Shown here: positions 43,144-51,568 of the stretch, piece by piece
How positions within the stretch are numbered: the stretch's first letter is position 1
How the letters are laid out: the number at the start of each line of letters is the position of its first letter
Assembly: GCA_964493985.1 (NCBI GenBank)
Contig: CAZBQL010000002.1
Span: 1 to 64,000, forward strand
Length of the DNA: 64,000 bases
Direction: 5' to 3'
Origin: MGML01 sp964493985
GTDB lineage: Bacteria > Chloroflexota > Dehalococcoidia > Dehalococcoidales > UBA2162
Program-made: the position numbers and the translations under genes
Notes under the pieces: model-generated
What the model was told of the DNA's origin: nothing
Seen by the model: only the letters and a program-made list of their open reading frames with translations
The model's database searches: none

Positions 43144-45498
43144 TTAATCAGCACGACAGCCCAGAACGGCTCTTTTCACCAGAATTTTCGCTATCTGAAT
43201 CTTGTATGTGTTATCCGGGAGTGGACATACATCTTCAACAGCAATATTGCCGGCTGCTTCGGCAGTAGTATCATCGATACTTTTTCCCGTTAAATACTGC
43301 TCTGCGCTGACAGCCCGGTAAGGTGTATTATATACTGCATTCAGGCATATTCTCGACGACGTAACAGTCCCGTTTTCAATCTCAAGCGCTACCGCGCAAT
43401 TTAGTATTGAAAAATCGATAGATTTCCTTAAGGCAAACTTGATGAATTTACTCCTCGCCCCGTTTTTCATCGGTGGTAACTCTATTTCCGTTATTATTTC
43501 ATTTTCGATTATCGTCGTATTATCGCCTTTTACCGTGAAGAAATTTTCCGCATCGATCACTCTCCGGGTGGTCCTGATTTTAACGTCAAGGGCTATAAGC
43601 ACCGGGGCAATATCAGATGAGTTGACCGCCAGACAACCGCAGTTGAAACACCTGCCGGCTTCTTCCATTACCTTTTCCTTTTCCATGTTTCCGGTCTCTT
43701 CCAACTCTATATTCTTTACCCGCTCGGATACGGATAGTCCGGAGACATCGTTCCGGGCGGTCGGTCGCAGGTAATCCTTATCGAATTTTTCCGGATGGGT
43801 ACTATCTGTATCCTGATATTTTCTAATTCCTTTCCCACCGAGATAACGGTCAATAGACTCGGCGGTATTCCTTCCTGAGGTTATTGCCTCTATAACTGTT
43901 GACGACCCGGTTACGCAATCACCTCCGGCAAAGATATTAGCGTCCAGTAAACCGTCCATATTGACTTCAAGACGGTCATCCGAACCAAGTAATTCCGCCG
44001 GTAAAATCGAATAATCCGGCACCTCGCCCGTAGCCTTTATAACAGCATCGTATTCGACAGTAAATTCAGAACCCTCGACAGGTTCAGGTCTTGGTCTGCC
44101 ACTTTCATCGGTAGCACCAAGTTTCATCCTGGTACACTCAAGTACAATGTTCCCTTCTTGACCTTTTGCCGAAACCGGAAGTGTCAGGAACTGCATTTCA
44201 ATGCTTTCCTCTTCCGCCTTTATTATTTCCTCTTCGATCGCAGGCATTTCTTCGCGACTGCGACGGTAGAGTATTACCGGTTCTGCTCCCAGTCTCAAGA
44301 GAGTCCTGGCAACATCTATTGCCACATTGCCGCCACCCATCACGGCTACTTTTTTCCCTGAAGATTCACCGATTATTTTATTATTTCTGAGGAATTCAGT
44401 ACCCGAAACCATCAGTTCTTCGCCCCTTATTCCGAGGGGTCTCTCTTTCCAGGCACCCGTCGCCATGAATACGGCATCGTAATCTCCTGATATCTTCCTG
44501 ATATCCTCGATTCTGCCGTCAGCAGGTCCTGTCCTGAAAATAATACCTGACTCTGCCAGTGCCGATATCTGTTTTTTTACAATATCTTTCGGCAGGCGGT
44601 ATGGAGGGATACCGTACGTCAGCACTCCTCCCGGTTCTTCCATAGCCTCGAAGACGGTCACGCTATATCCAGTCTTTCTGAGATACCAGGCGCATGAAAG
44701 TCCTGCCGGTCCTGAACCGATTACGGCTACTGTTCCATTATTCTCTACTTCAGGAGGTCTATAAATCGACTTCGAATTCTCAAGGGCGTAATTGCCAATA
44801 TACCTTTCGATATTCCTGATTGATACGGCTTCGTCCAGTTCATCTCTGTTACAGACACTTTCACAGAAATGAGGACAAACCCTCCCGGTTATCGCCGGAA
44901 ACGGATTCGAGTCCACTAGTATTTTTACTGCGCTGTCAATATCTCCCTCTCTCAGCTTACTCATGTAATCCGGGATATTTACGCCGGCAGGGCATTCGGT
45001 AACACATGGAGTATCATTCATCCTTGTGCTGCCGAAGATGGAATGATATCTACCTTCGCCGGCATAGGCATAACACCTTTTTCCGCCCTTTCTGATACAG
45101 TAAAACCTGTTATCCGGCACCCAGTAGTACCAGCACCTGTTACTCTGGCAGATATTTCCTGCAATCGTTCCCTGTTCCCTGATATGAGGTGAAGCGGTTT
45201 TCGCAGCAGCTTCGGCAAGAGCGGGATAGCTTTTCTTAACCTCTGAATTCCGGGCAATATCTTCAAGCCTGGTAAGAGCGCCGATTTTCAGGAAGTTGTC
45301 TTCTTCCTTTATATAGTCCAGTTCGTCAATTTTCTTGATGTTTATAAGTACTTCGGGATATTCGGGCAATATGTTATCTTTCATCTGCCCGAGAAGGTCA
45401 GTACCACCGGCTATTACTTTCGCTTTGCTTCCATATTCCTCGATCGCCTGGGCTGCTTCTTCAAGTGACGTCGCGTTAATATGTTTGAATCTCTTCAT
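43144..45498 (-). CDS. Molybdoenzyme FAD subunit with inserted GltD-like NAD(P)H module
   Basis: The 784-residue protein is a xanthine-oxidase-family FAD subunit split by a large insertion. Residues 1-157 are the FAD domain (VIAGGTDLLGQMK, TIAGNICQSNRCWYYW) leading into a cysteine loop with C117, C122, C134 and C142. This loop is comparable to the 4Fe-4S loop of 4-hydroxybenzoyl-CoA reductase beta. Residues about 158-616 are a complete GltD-type module: cysteines 165, 169, 208, 212 and 216, FAD motif GSGPAG at 261, and NAD(P)H motif MGGGNVAIDVAR. From CGCLAVNSSD (Cys622) the FAD subunit resumes to its normal C-terminal domain. The design would pass electrons between NAD(P)H and the molybdenum centre in one chain. 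A PEPVEG-type segment near residue 470 looks like a repeat insertion. Confidence 0.85.
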   Translation of the reverse strand: MKRFKHINATSLEEAAQAIEEYGSKAKVIAGGTDLLGQMKDNILPEYPEVLINIKKIDELDYIKEEDNFLKIGALTRLEDIARNSEVKKSYPALAEAAAKTASPHIREQGTIAGNICQSNRCWYYWVPDNRFYCIRKGGKRCYAYAGEGRYHSIFGSTRMNDTPCVTECPAGVNIPDYMSKLREGDIDSAVKILVDSNPFPAITGRVCPHFCESVCNRDELDEAVSIRNIERYIGNYALENSKSIYRPPEVENNGTVAVIGSGPAGLSCAWYLRKTGYSVTVFEAMEEPGGVLTYGIPPYRLPKDIVKKQISALAESGIIFRTGPADGRIEDIRKISGDYDAVFMATGAWKERPLGIRGEELMVSGTEFLRNNKIIGESSGKKVAVMGGGNVAIDVARTLLRLGAEPVILYRRSREEMPAIEEEIIKAEEESIEMQFLTLPVSAKGQEGNIVLECTRMKLGATDESGRPRPEPVEGSEFTVEYDAVIKATGEVPDYSILPAELLGSDDRLEVNMDGLLDANIFAGGDCVTGSSTVIEAITSGRNTAESIDRYLGGKGIRKYQDTDSTHPEKFDKDYLRPTARNDVSGLSVSERVKNIELEETGNMEKEKVMEEAGRCFNCGCLAVNSSDIAPVLIALDVKIRTTRRVIDAENFFTVKGDNTTIIENEIITEIELPPMKNGARSKFIKFALRKSIDFSILNCAVALEIENGTVTSSRICLNAVYNTPYRAVSAEQYLTGKSIDDTTAEAAGNIAVEDVCPLPDNTYKIQIAKILVKRAVLGCRAD
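44071..44095 (-). repeat. REP-like insert translated as RPRPEPVEG
   Basis: The plus-strand core TCGACAGGTTCAGG at 44075-44088 resembles the short intergenic repeats that, when inside genes, are translated as RPEPVEG. It falls in a surface loop of the GltD-like module and keeps the frame. Only one copy was noticed in this window. Confidence 0.35.
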
Positions 45499-45504
45499 AT
45501 GCTT

Positions 45505-47958
45505 CTATGCCTTTCCCAGCGCTTTCAATACCTTATCGGGCGTCATCGGCAGGTCCTGAATCCACATTCCTATGGCGTTATGCACTGCGGGGATTATAAG
45601 CGTAGGCACTATTGTTGCTACATCCTCACCGATGCCAACCAGACCATACGGACCGTATCCCATTCCGGTCTCTACCAGGAGAGTATCTATCGGCCCGATG
45701 TCCAGCATTGTCGGGATCTTATAATTCAGCAGGTTGCCGTTCAGCATGACTCCAGTCGACTTGTCGTAGACGACTTCTTCGCTACGTCCTCTGCCTACCG
45801 CCATGCAGGTACCGCCATACTGCTGACCTTCGCAGCCGTCCCAGCTTATAACCTTGCCTACGTCGTTAACATTGACAACCCTTGTTATGTCAACCTCACC
45901 TGTATCGGTATCAACCTCCACCTCCATAAAGTGTGCCTGGCGGCAAAGTCGCAATCGAATTCCGGCATAAGCTCCGGTCTGCATCTGCCAGCTATATTCG
46001 AAGAACGGTTCCCTGTAAGGATATCCCTGTTCTTCATCGGGAGATTTAACCGGTTCGCCCTTGGGAGCGGTCAACGGTCCCATTGCCCCCGAGGGCCCGA
46101 TAAACTCAGCCATCGAAATATTATTTTCAGGGTGTGCTATTTCAAAGATAATACTGTCCTTTATATCGAGTTCTTCGGGTTTCTTACTTGGGAAAGCAGG
46201 AGGAAAGCTGCCAAGTTGTGTTACGCCGGTGGGGCTTGTTGCCGCTTCAAGTACTTTTCTTCTAAGGAGTCGGGCGGCATTCCGTATGGCGTAACCGTTT
46301 ACCGACATGTTTGTCGAGGTATCGGGTGTCATGGTGAAGAAGCCTGTGTCATGGTGTGGACGGTAATAGACGTCTTCCATTTTCATTCCCAGCTCATCGG
46401 CAGCTATCTGGCAGTAGGAAGTCTCAGCGTTCACGCCCACATCGGCTCGGCATCCGTAGATACAGGCTGTTCCGTCATTACGTTCAAGACGAATTGCTAT
46501 TTCACTCGACCCTGCCGAATCGTCCCATTCATGACTCCATGCAAAACCAATACCGTGCATCTTTCCGTTGGGCAGCTTCTTTGTCCCGGGCGTGTGCCAT
46601 CTTTCATCCCAGTGTATTGCTGCTTTGCCTTTTTCAATACATTCTCTGAGGCTGTCCCTGGCAGGGAAACCCATTTTCACTTTCTGCTCGTTGAGCCATT
46701 CCATATCATGGCCTTCGGCGCCATCGTTCTTGAGAGCAACCTCTATAGGGTCCATACCGAGAACATCTGCAACACGATTGAATACCAGCGTGATGCTGTG
46801 ACAGTTTGCATTCTGCTCACAGCGTGTTGGTACGGTCGGGCCTTTATTAACCTTGACCGCTTCAGTCTTCCCATAAATATTGGGGATTCTGGTGTTGTCC
46901 ATCAGGTGTTTAACGATGCCGAAAACCGGCATTGTCTGGTTCACCATAACCGCTCTCGCCTGGACGGCGGTTATGGTACCGTCCATTTTCATGCCTACTT
47001 TATAATAATAGACCCCTATATCCATTTCGCCGCCATAAAAGTCTTCCCTGCGGCTGAATGTCCACTTGACCGGCCTGCCCGTCCGCCTGGATATAACGGC
47101 AGCGCAGTAATGCCCGCCCAGGTTCCAGGCCATCTGGCTCCACCCACCGAAACTGGCTCCCTGGTAGAGGCAGTGCACCTGGATATGATTCATTGGTATT
47201 CCACCGAACCAGGTTGATACAGCTCGTTTGGCAATATGCGGTCGCTGTTGCTTTACCCAGAGCTCAGGATATTCACCATTCCAGGTAAACACACCGCAGG
47301 GACATTCCGGTCCTATCCAGGTATTAAGCCCCTGGACGAACTTGAATTCGATTATCTTGTCGGCTTCAGAAAAACCTTTCTCAACGTCTCCCTGGGATTC
47401 AACCGACGTCTCCTGGCCGTAAAGGTTGCCGTCAGGATTCTCCTCCGGGTTTGCTAGAGGCGAGTCCGACTCAAGGGCTTTTTCCGGGTCGAGTACAAAG
47501 GGGCGTTCTTCCCACTCTACTTCTATCAGTGCCAATGCTTCCTGAGCAATTGCCTCTGTATCGGCTGCCACCGCCGCGCCTGCTTCCTCACCCTGGAAAT
47601 GGGCTATATGAGGTATGGAAGGTTCTGCCGAAGGCTCATGCCCACCCACATCGACTGTCGCAGGCAGCTCCGGATCGTCATATCTCAACACCATCCTTAC
47701 TCCGGGAAATGCTTCTGCTTTACTTGTGTCCATTTTTTTAATCTCAGCATGAGGGTAAGGACTGGTCAGGAATCTCATATACAACATACCCGGCAGGTGT
47801 ACATCCATCGTATATACGGCTTTTCCGCTGGCTTTCTCGTATCCGTCTATCTTCCTTATGCCGCGTTTTCCTATGCTGCGATATTGTTCCAGGGGATATT
47901 TATCACTCCTCAGGTTATCGAACTGCTCACTGATTTTAGACATTTCATTGCCGTTCAT
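45505..47958 (-). CDS. Xanthine-oxidase-family molybdopterin-binding large subunit
   Basis: The 817-residue catalytic subunit would bind molybdopterin cytosine dinucleotide and hydroxylate or dehydroxylate an organic substrate. The N-terminal region has KASGKAVYTMDVHLPGML. The cofactor region has CLYQGASFGGWSQMAW where most relatives have a GGFGGK-like loop. The active-site glutamate is in GLVGIGEDVATIVPT near the C-terminus. GAGGGG lies before the ATG, one base after the stop of the iron-sulfur subunit, and the FAD subunit follows after six bases, in the order small, large, FAD. The changed cofactor loop suggests a substrate different from xanthine, CO or nicotinate. Confidence 0.88.
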   Translation of the reverse strand: MNGNEMSKISEQFDNLRSDKYPLEQYRSIGKRGIRKIDGYEKASGKAVYTMDVHLPGMLYMRFLTSPYPHAEIKKMDTSKAEAFPGVRMVLRYDDPELPATVDVGGHEPSAEPSIPHIAHFQGEEAGAAVAADTEAIAQEALALIEVEWEERPFVLDPEKALESDSPLANPEENPDGNLYGQETSVESQGDVEKGFSEADKIIEFKFVQGLNTWIGPECPCGVFTWNGEYPELWVKQQRPHIAKRAVSTWFGGIPMNHIQVHCLYQGASFGGWSQMAWNLGGHYCAAVISRRTGRPVKWTFSRREDFYGGEMDIGVYYYKVGMKMDGTITAVQARAVMVNQTMPVFGIVKHLMDNTRIPNIYGKTEAVKVNKGPTVPTRCEQNANCHSITLVFNRVADVLGMDPIEVALKNDGAEGHDMEWLNEQKVKMGFPARDSLRECIEKGKAAIHWDERWHTPGTKKLPNGKMHGIGFAWSHEWDDSAGSSEIAIRLERNDGTACIYGCRADVGVNAETSYCQIAADELGMKMEDVYYRPHHDTGFFTMTPDTSTNMSVNGYAIRNAARLLRRKVLEAATSPTGVTQLGSFPPAFPSKKPEELDIKDSIIFEIAHPENNISMAEFIGPSGAMGPLTAPKGEPVKSPDEEQGYPYREPFFEYSWQMQTGAYAGIRLRLCRQAHFMEVEVDTDTGEVDITRVVNVNDVGKVISWDGCEGQQYGGTCMAVGRGRSEEVVYDKSTGVMLNGNLLNYKIPTMLDIGPIDTLLVETGMGYGPYGLVGIGEDVATIVPTLIIPAVHNAIGMWIQDLPMTPDKVLKALGKA

Positions 47959-47959
47959 A

Positions 47960-48463
47960 TCATTTCCCCTCTTTGTGAAGTATACTGGCTGCTTCCTTCA
48001 CAGCTTTGATGTGCTGCGGGTATGTCCCGCACCGGCAAAGATTACCGGCGAGAGCTTCCTTGATTTCATCCACCGTTGGTGAAGGATTCCTGTCCAGCAA
48101 TGCTTTAGCCGTGACGACAAAACCGGGTGTGCAGTACCCGCATTGCATTGCGCTGTGTTTAACATACGTTTCAACAAGAGGATGCTGCTCGCGTGCTATA
48201 CCTTCTATCGTTTCAATATTCTTACCGCCACATTCTATAGCCAGTGTCATGCATGAAAGGACAGGCCTTCCCTCCATGATAACAGTGCAGGCACCACAGG
48301 CACCTTCATCGCAAAAAACCTTGGTACCCGTAAGGCCCAGCACATCGTGAATGACATACTGTAAAGTCCAGTTTTCCTGTACTATTACTTCATGTTTTTC
48401 GCCGTTGACGATAAGACTAATTTTCATCTCTGACATCGTACCTCTATCTTCTTTTTCGGACAT
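47960..48463 (-). CDS. 2Fe-2S subunit of the molybdoenzyme
   Basis: The 167-residue subunit carries two 2Fe-2S clusters. The plant-type site is CDEGACGACTVIMEGRPVLSC and the helical site is MQCGYCTPG followed by GNLCRCGTY. It relays electrons from the molybdenum site to the FAD subunit. An internal ATG after AGAGG (nine codons in) is an alternative start. It is the first gene of the three-gene unit, and a structured, AT-rich leader of almost 300 bases lies upstream. Confidence 0.92.
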   Translation of the reverse strand: MSEKEDRGTMSEMKISLIVNGEKHEVIVQENWTLQYVIHDVLGLTGTKVFCDEGACGACTVIMEGRPVLSCMTLAIECGGKNIETIEGIAREQHPLVETYVKHSAMQCGYCTPGFVVTAKALLDRNPSPTVDEIKEALAGNLCRCGTYPQHIKAVKEAASILHKEGK

Positions 48464-48751
48464 GATACATACATCTCCCTTCTGTATAGATAGTTATGGG
48501 CATAGCCATGTGTTTTTCGTGAAATATTAGTATACTTGATATATTTTATTAAATAACCTTCAAATGTATTATATTAACACAATACCCGTCCGTAGTTTTA
48601 TATAGCAGAGCTACCTCAGGCATGGCTCTCATTGGTTGCACGACCTGCAAACACAGGTCTAAATATCAGAGAGCCTGACGAAGTATCAAGACAGAATATA
48701 ATTAATCCGTCCAATCAGGATATAGTTGCTGCAAACGGATAGATAATCGTA
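48464..48751 (-). other. Gap upstream of the molybdoenzyme operon
   Basis: No gene is seen. The stretch is AT-rich next to the operon (possible promoter around 48520-48590) and contains an imperfect structured element at 48624-48675, listed separately. It also includes the region just after the stop of the CoA ligase/GNAT gene. Confidence 0.4.
48624..48675. other. Nested inverted repeats of unknown role
   Basis: An outer stem GGCTCTC (48624-48630) pairs with GAGAGCC (48669-48675) and encloses an inner stem GACCTG/CAGGTC with a six-base loop. A competing pairing, TTGCA with TGCAA, overlaps the inner stem, giving two exclusive shapes. It could be an RNA switch in the molybdoenzyme leader, a terminator of the upstream gene without a T tract, or a protein-binding site. 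Confidence 0.35.
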
Positions 48752-51421
48752 CTAAAGGTCAAGTACTATCTTAGTCTCTTCGTTAGACAATTTTTCAAAT
48801 CTACATCCTAACCGCCTGGCCAGGCCTAATGCCCGGTCATTTTCGTTAAGAACGGTGCCATAAACGCTAGCTAATTGCTTTTCCCGAGCTATCCCAACGA
48901 TGATATCACATAACTTCAATCCCAGACCTACACCTTCAAAATCCTGGGCTACAATCCAGGCAAATTCACCTGAATCTTTACCAACAGGTACCGATAAAGA
49001 GCCTATACCCACAATACGATGTTCTTCAGCAGAGTTGTATTCAGCAATAATTGCCATTTCACGGTCATAATCGATATTGCACAAAAGGGTAAGCATATCG
49101 TGAGTCATCTCTTTAATTGCATGTGTAAAGCGATAACGTAAGGCCGTTTCCGAAAGGTTTTCAAAGAGATTCTTCTCAAGTATTTCATCGTCCGGTTTGA
49201 CCGGTCTGAGGATGACCTGCCGGCCATCTTTGCTGGTCCACGGCTGAACGTAATGGGCGGGATACGGCATGATAATCAGATGAGGGTATTTCGATCCATC
49301 ATCATCAATCGAGTCAGGATCTAAAATTATCCGTGTATCTAGAGCAGCAAGTTTTCCGTCACTCACAACAAGAGGATTTATGTCAATTTCTTTTATTTCC
49401 GGGAAATCAACAATCATGTCCGATACCTTAACAAGAACATCATCAAGAAGACGTAAATCAATCGGCGGATTACTGCGAAAACCGTCACGTAACATGTTAT
49501 AAATTCTCGTTTTTTCTATTATCCGTCTGGCCAGTATCTGGTTTAAGGGAGGTAATCCGGCAGCAACATCCTTGAAATACTCGGCTTCTACTCCGCCCCT
49601 GCCAAACATTATAACCACGCCGAAAACAGGGTCCTTTTTACATCCAATAATGAATTCGTAATCCGGAGTGTCCACCATCTTTTGTACGACGATTCCTTCG
49701 ATATGACAGTCAGCATAATTCTTCATAACATTGGCAACAATTTTGTCATATTTGTCCTTTACCTCTTCATTTGATTGAATATTAAGAGCTATTCCTCCGA
49801 TATCCGATTTATGGATAATATCCGGCGAAGAAACCTTGAGTGCTACCGGATACCCTATCCGGTTGGCTGCAATTACTGCAGCGTCCGGACTGGTTACTAA
49901 TTCTTGAGGAGGGAAAGGAATAGAATACGTACTTATCAAGCGACGGGTATCTTCAGGATTTAAGAATGTGACCCGGTCTCGCAATAAGTGATTAATAATC
50001 GCTTTTATATGGTTTTTATTGACACCGATAATCGGATGTTCGCTAGGGGTTTCATAAAGCATTTCAAGATTACGAGTATGATTGTATATATAAAGGCAGG
50101 TACGAACAGCGTCTTCAGGATACTCAAAAGTTGGAATTCGGTTATTACTAAAAATCTGCCTGGCTTCTGCTACATCATCACCCCCTATAAAGGAGGTGAG
50201 AATCGGTTTATTACTTTTCTTGGCTAGTTCAACTATAGCGTTCGCCAGGGCTACGGCTTCAGCTATTCCCTGCGGAGTAAAAATAACCAGGATACTGTCC
50301 ACATTGCTATCTTTTATTACTATTTCAATCGCCTTCATAAACCGCTGATAATCTGCATCCTCACGGATGTCTACAGGATTTGTTTTACTCCACTTCTCAG
50401 GAATTAACTGGTCCAGAGTGCCAATGGTCTCTTCACTCAACGTAGCTAAAACTCCACCACGACTAATAAGAATATCTGTAGTAATCGCGGCAGGCCCTCC
50501 GCCGTTAGTAATAATAGCAAGCCTGTTGCCTTTGCATAAATGAATTGCATTCATCATAGATGCACAGTAAAATAGGTCTTTCATTTCTTCTACGCGTATG
50601 ATTCCAGCACGCTGGAATAAGGCATCATAATAGATATCTTCGCCCATTAGAGCTCCGGTGTGCGTCTTTGCTACGGCTACAGCTTCCTGTGATTTTCCCG
50701 GTTTAAGTGTTATTATGGGTTTATTACGAGCAAACTCACGGGCTGCGCTCGAAAATTTCCGGGCATTTCCAATTGATTCTGGGTAGATAATGATACTTCT
50801 TGTTTCCGGATCTTGACCGAAATAATCAATTACTTCAGCAAAATCTACCCCGGCCATAGAACCAAGAGATACGTAAGCACTAAACCCGATATTCTTACTT
50901 ATCGCCCAATCAAGAATCCCTGAACCGAGGGCACCACTTTGTGAGATAAAGGCTACATAACCAGGTTTGGGCATTTTCTGGATGAATGTAGTGTTAAGAT
51001 TGGCACTTGGTCTAATAACACCCATGCAATTAGGACCCATGATTTTAAGTTGATACTGATTAGAAAGTTCTATCAATTTCTCGTGGCGGTTAAGACCTTC
51101 ATCCCCAATTTCACTAAATCCTGATGATACAATGATCAGGGCTTTGACCCCTGCCTGTCCACATTCATCAACAATATCAACGACAGTATTAGCAGGTGTT
51201 ATTATTACCGTTAAATCCGGTAACTCCGGTAAAGAGTGAATAGTAGGATAACACTTGAGATCAAAGACAGAATCACGATTGGGGTTAACGGGATATATCT
51301 TTCTGCTATCATGAGCAAGCAACAGATTTTCCAGCGTAATTCGCCCTGCCGCCCCTTCACGGTCTGTACTCCCCACAAGTGCAACACTTCGAGGATTAAA
51401 AAACGATCTCATCTCATCCAT
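48752..51421 (-). CDS. ADP-forming acyl-CoA synthetase fused to GNAT acetyltransferase
   Basis: The 889-residue protein has the Pat/YfiQ-type architecture: CoA-binding domain (FFNPRSVALVGSTDREGAAG at the start), ligase domains with GPNCMGVIRP, SQSGALGSGI and AKTHTGALMGED (His254), an ATP-grasp domain (about 470-690, with VALKVSSPDIIHKSDIGGIAL), and a GNAT domain (about 720-889, with EFAWIVAQDFEGVGLGLKL). The phosphorylatable histidine is kept, so unlike the E. coli protein acetylase it may be an active acyl-CoA ligase making ATP from an acyl-CoA. It may form or use the CoA esters of the adjacent catabolic cluster, or acetylate a CoA ligase. AAGGGAG precedes the start. Confidence 0.88.
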   Translation of the reverse strand: MDEMRSFFNPRSVALVGSTDREGAAGRITLENLLLAHDSRKIYPVNPNRDSVFDLKCYPTIHSLPELPDLTVIITPANTVVDIVDECGQAGVKALIIVSSGFSEIGDEGLNRHEKLIELSNQYQLKIMGPNCMGVIRPSANLNTTFIQKMPKPGYVAFISQSGALGSGILDWAISKNIGFSAYVSLGSMAGVDFAEVIDYFGQDPETRSIIIYPESIGNARKFSSAAREFARNKPIITLKPGKSQEAVAVAKTHTGALMGEDIYYDALFQRAGIIRVEEMKDLFYCASMMNAIHLCKGNRLAIITNGGGPAAITTDILISRGGVLATLSEETIGTLDQLIPEKWSKTNPVDIREDADYQRFMKAIEIVIKDSNVDSILVIFTPQGIAEAVALANAIVELAKKSNKPILTSFIGGDDVAEARQIFSNNRIPTFEYPEDAVRTCLYIYNHTRNLEMLYETPSEHPIIGVNKNHIKAIINHLLRDRVTFLNPEDTRRLISTYSIPFPPQELVTSPDAAVIAANRIGYPVALKVSSPDIIHKSDIGGIALNIQSNEEVKDKYDKIVANVMKNYADCHIEGIVVQKMVDTPDYEFIIGCKKDPVFGVVIMFGRGGVEAEYFKDVAAGLPPLNQILARRIIEKTRIYNMLRDGFRSNPPIDLRLLDDVLVKVSDMIVDFPEIKEIDINPLVVSDGKLAALDTRIILDPDSIDDDGSKYPHLIIMPYPAHYVQPWTSKDGRQVILRPVKPDDEILEKNLFENLSETALRYRFTHAIKEMTHDMLTLLCNIDYDREMAIIAEYNSAEEHRIVGIGSLSVPVGKDSGEFAWIVAQDFEGVGLGLKLCDIIVGIAREKQLASVYGTVLNENDRALGLARRLGCRFEKLSNEETKIVLDL

Positions 51422-51568
51422 AGTACGTCTCCCTTACTTATACCAGATACGACGCAGATTATAAAAGCACAAAATTATAATATATGGATAGGTATTTAGC
51501 AACAATATCAATTTATCCGGAAATGTATCCTGATCAAATTAAATGTATTAATGAGTTTATAGCTGTTT

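Noticed and set aside
45481..47217. Plus-strand frame of 578 codons
   Set aside because: It is antisense to the molybdoenzyme large subunit, which has clear domains. Its translation shows no family pattern and an unusual His/Cys-rich composition.
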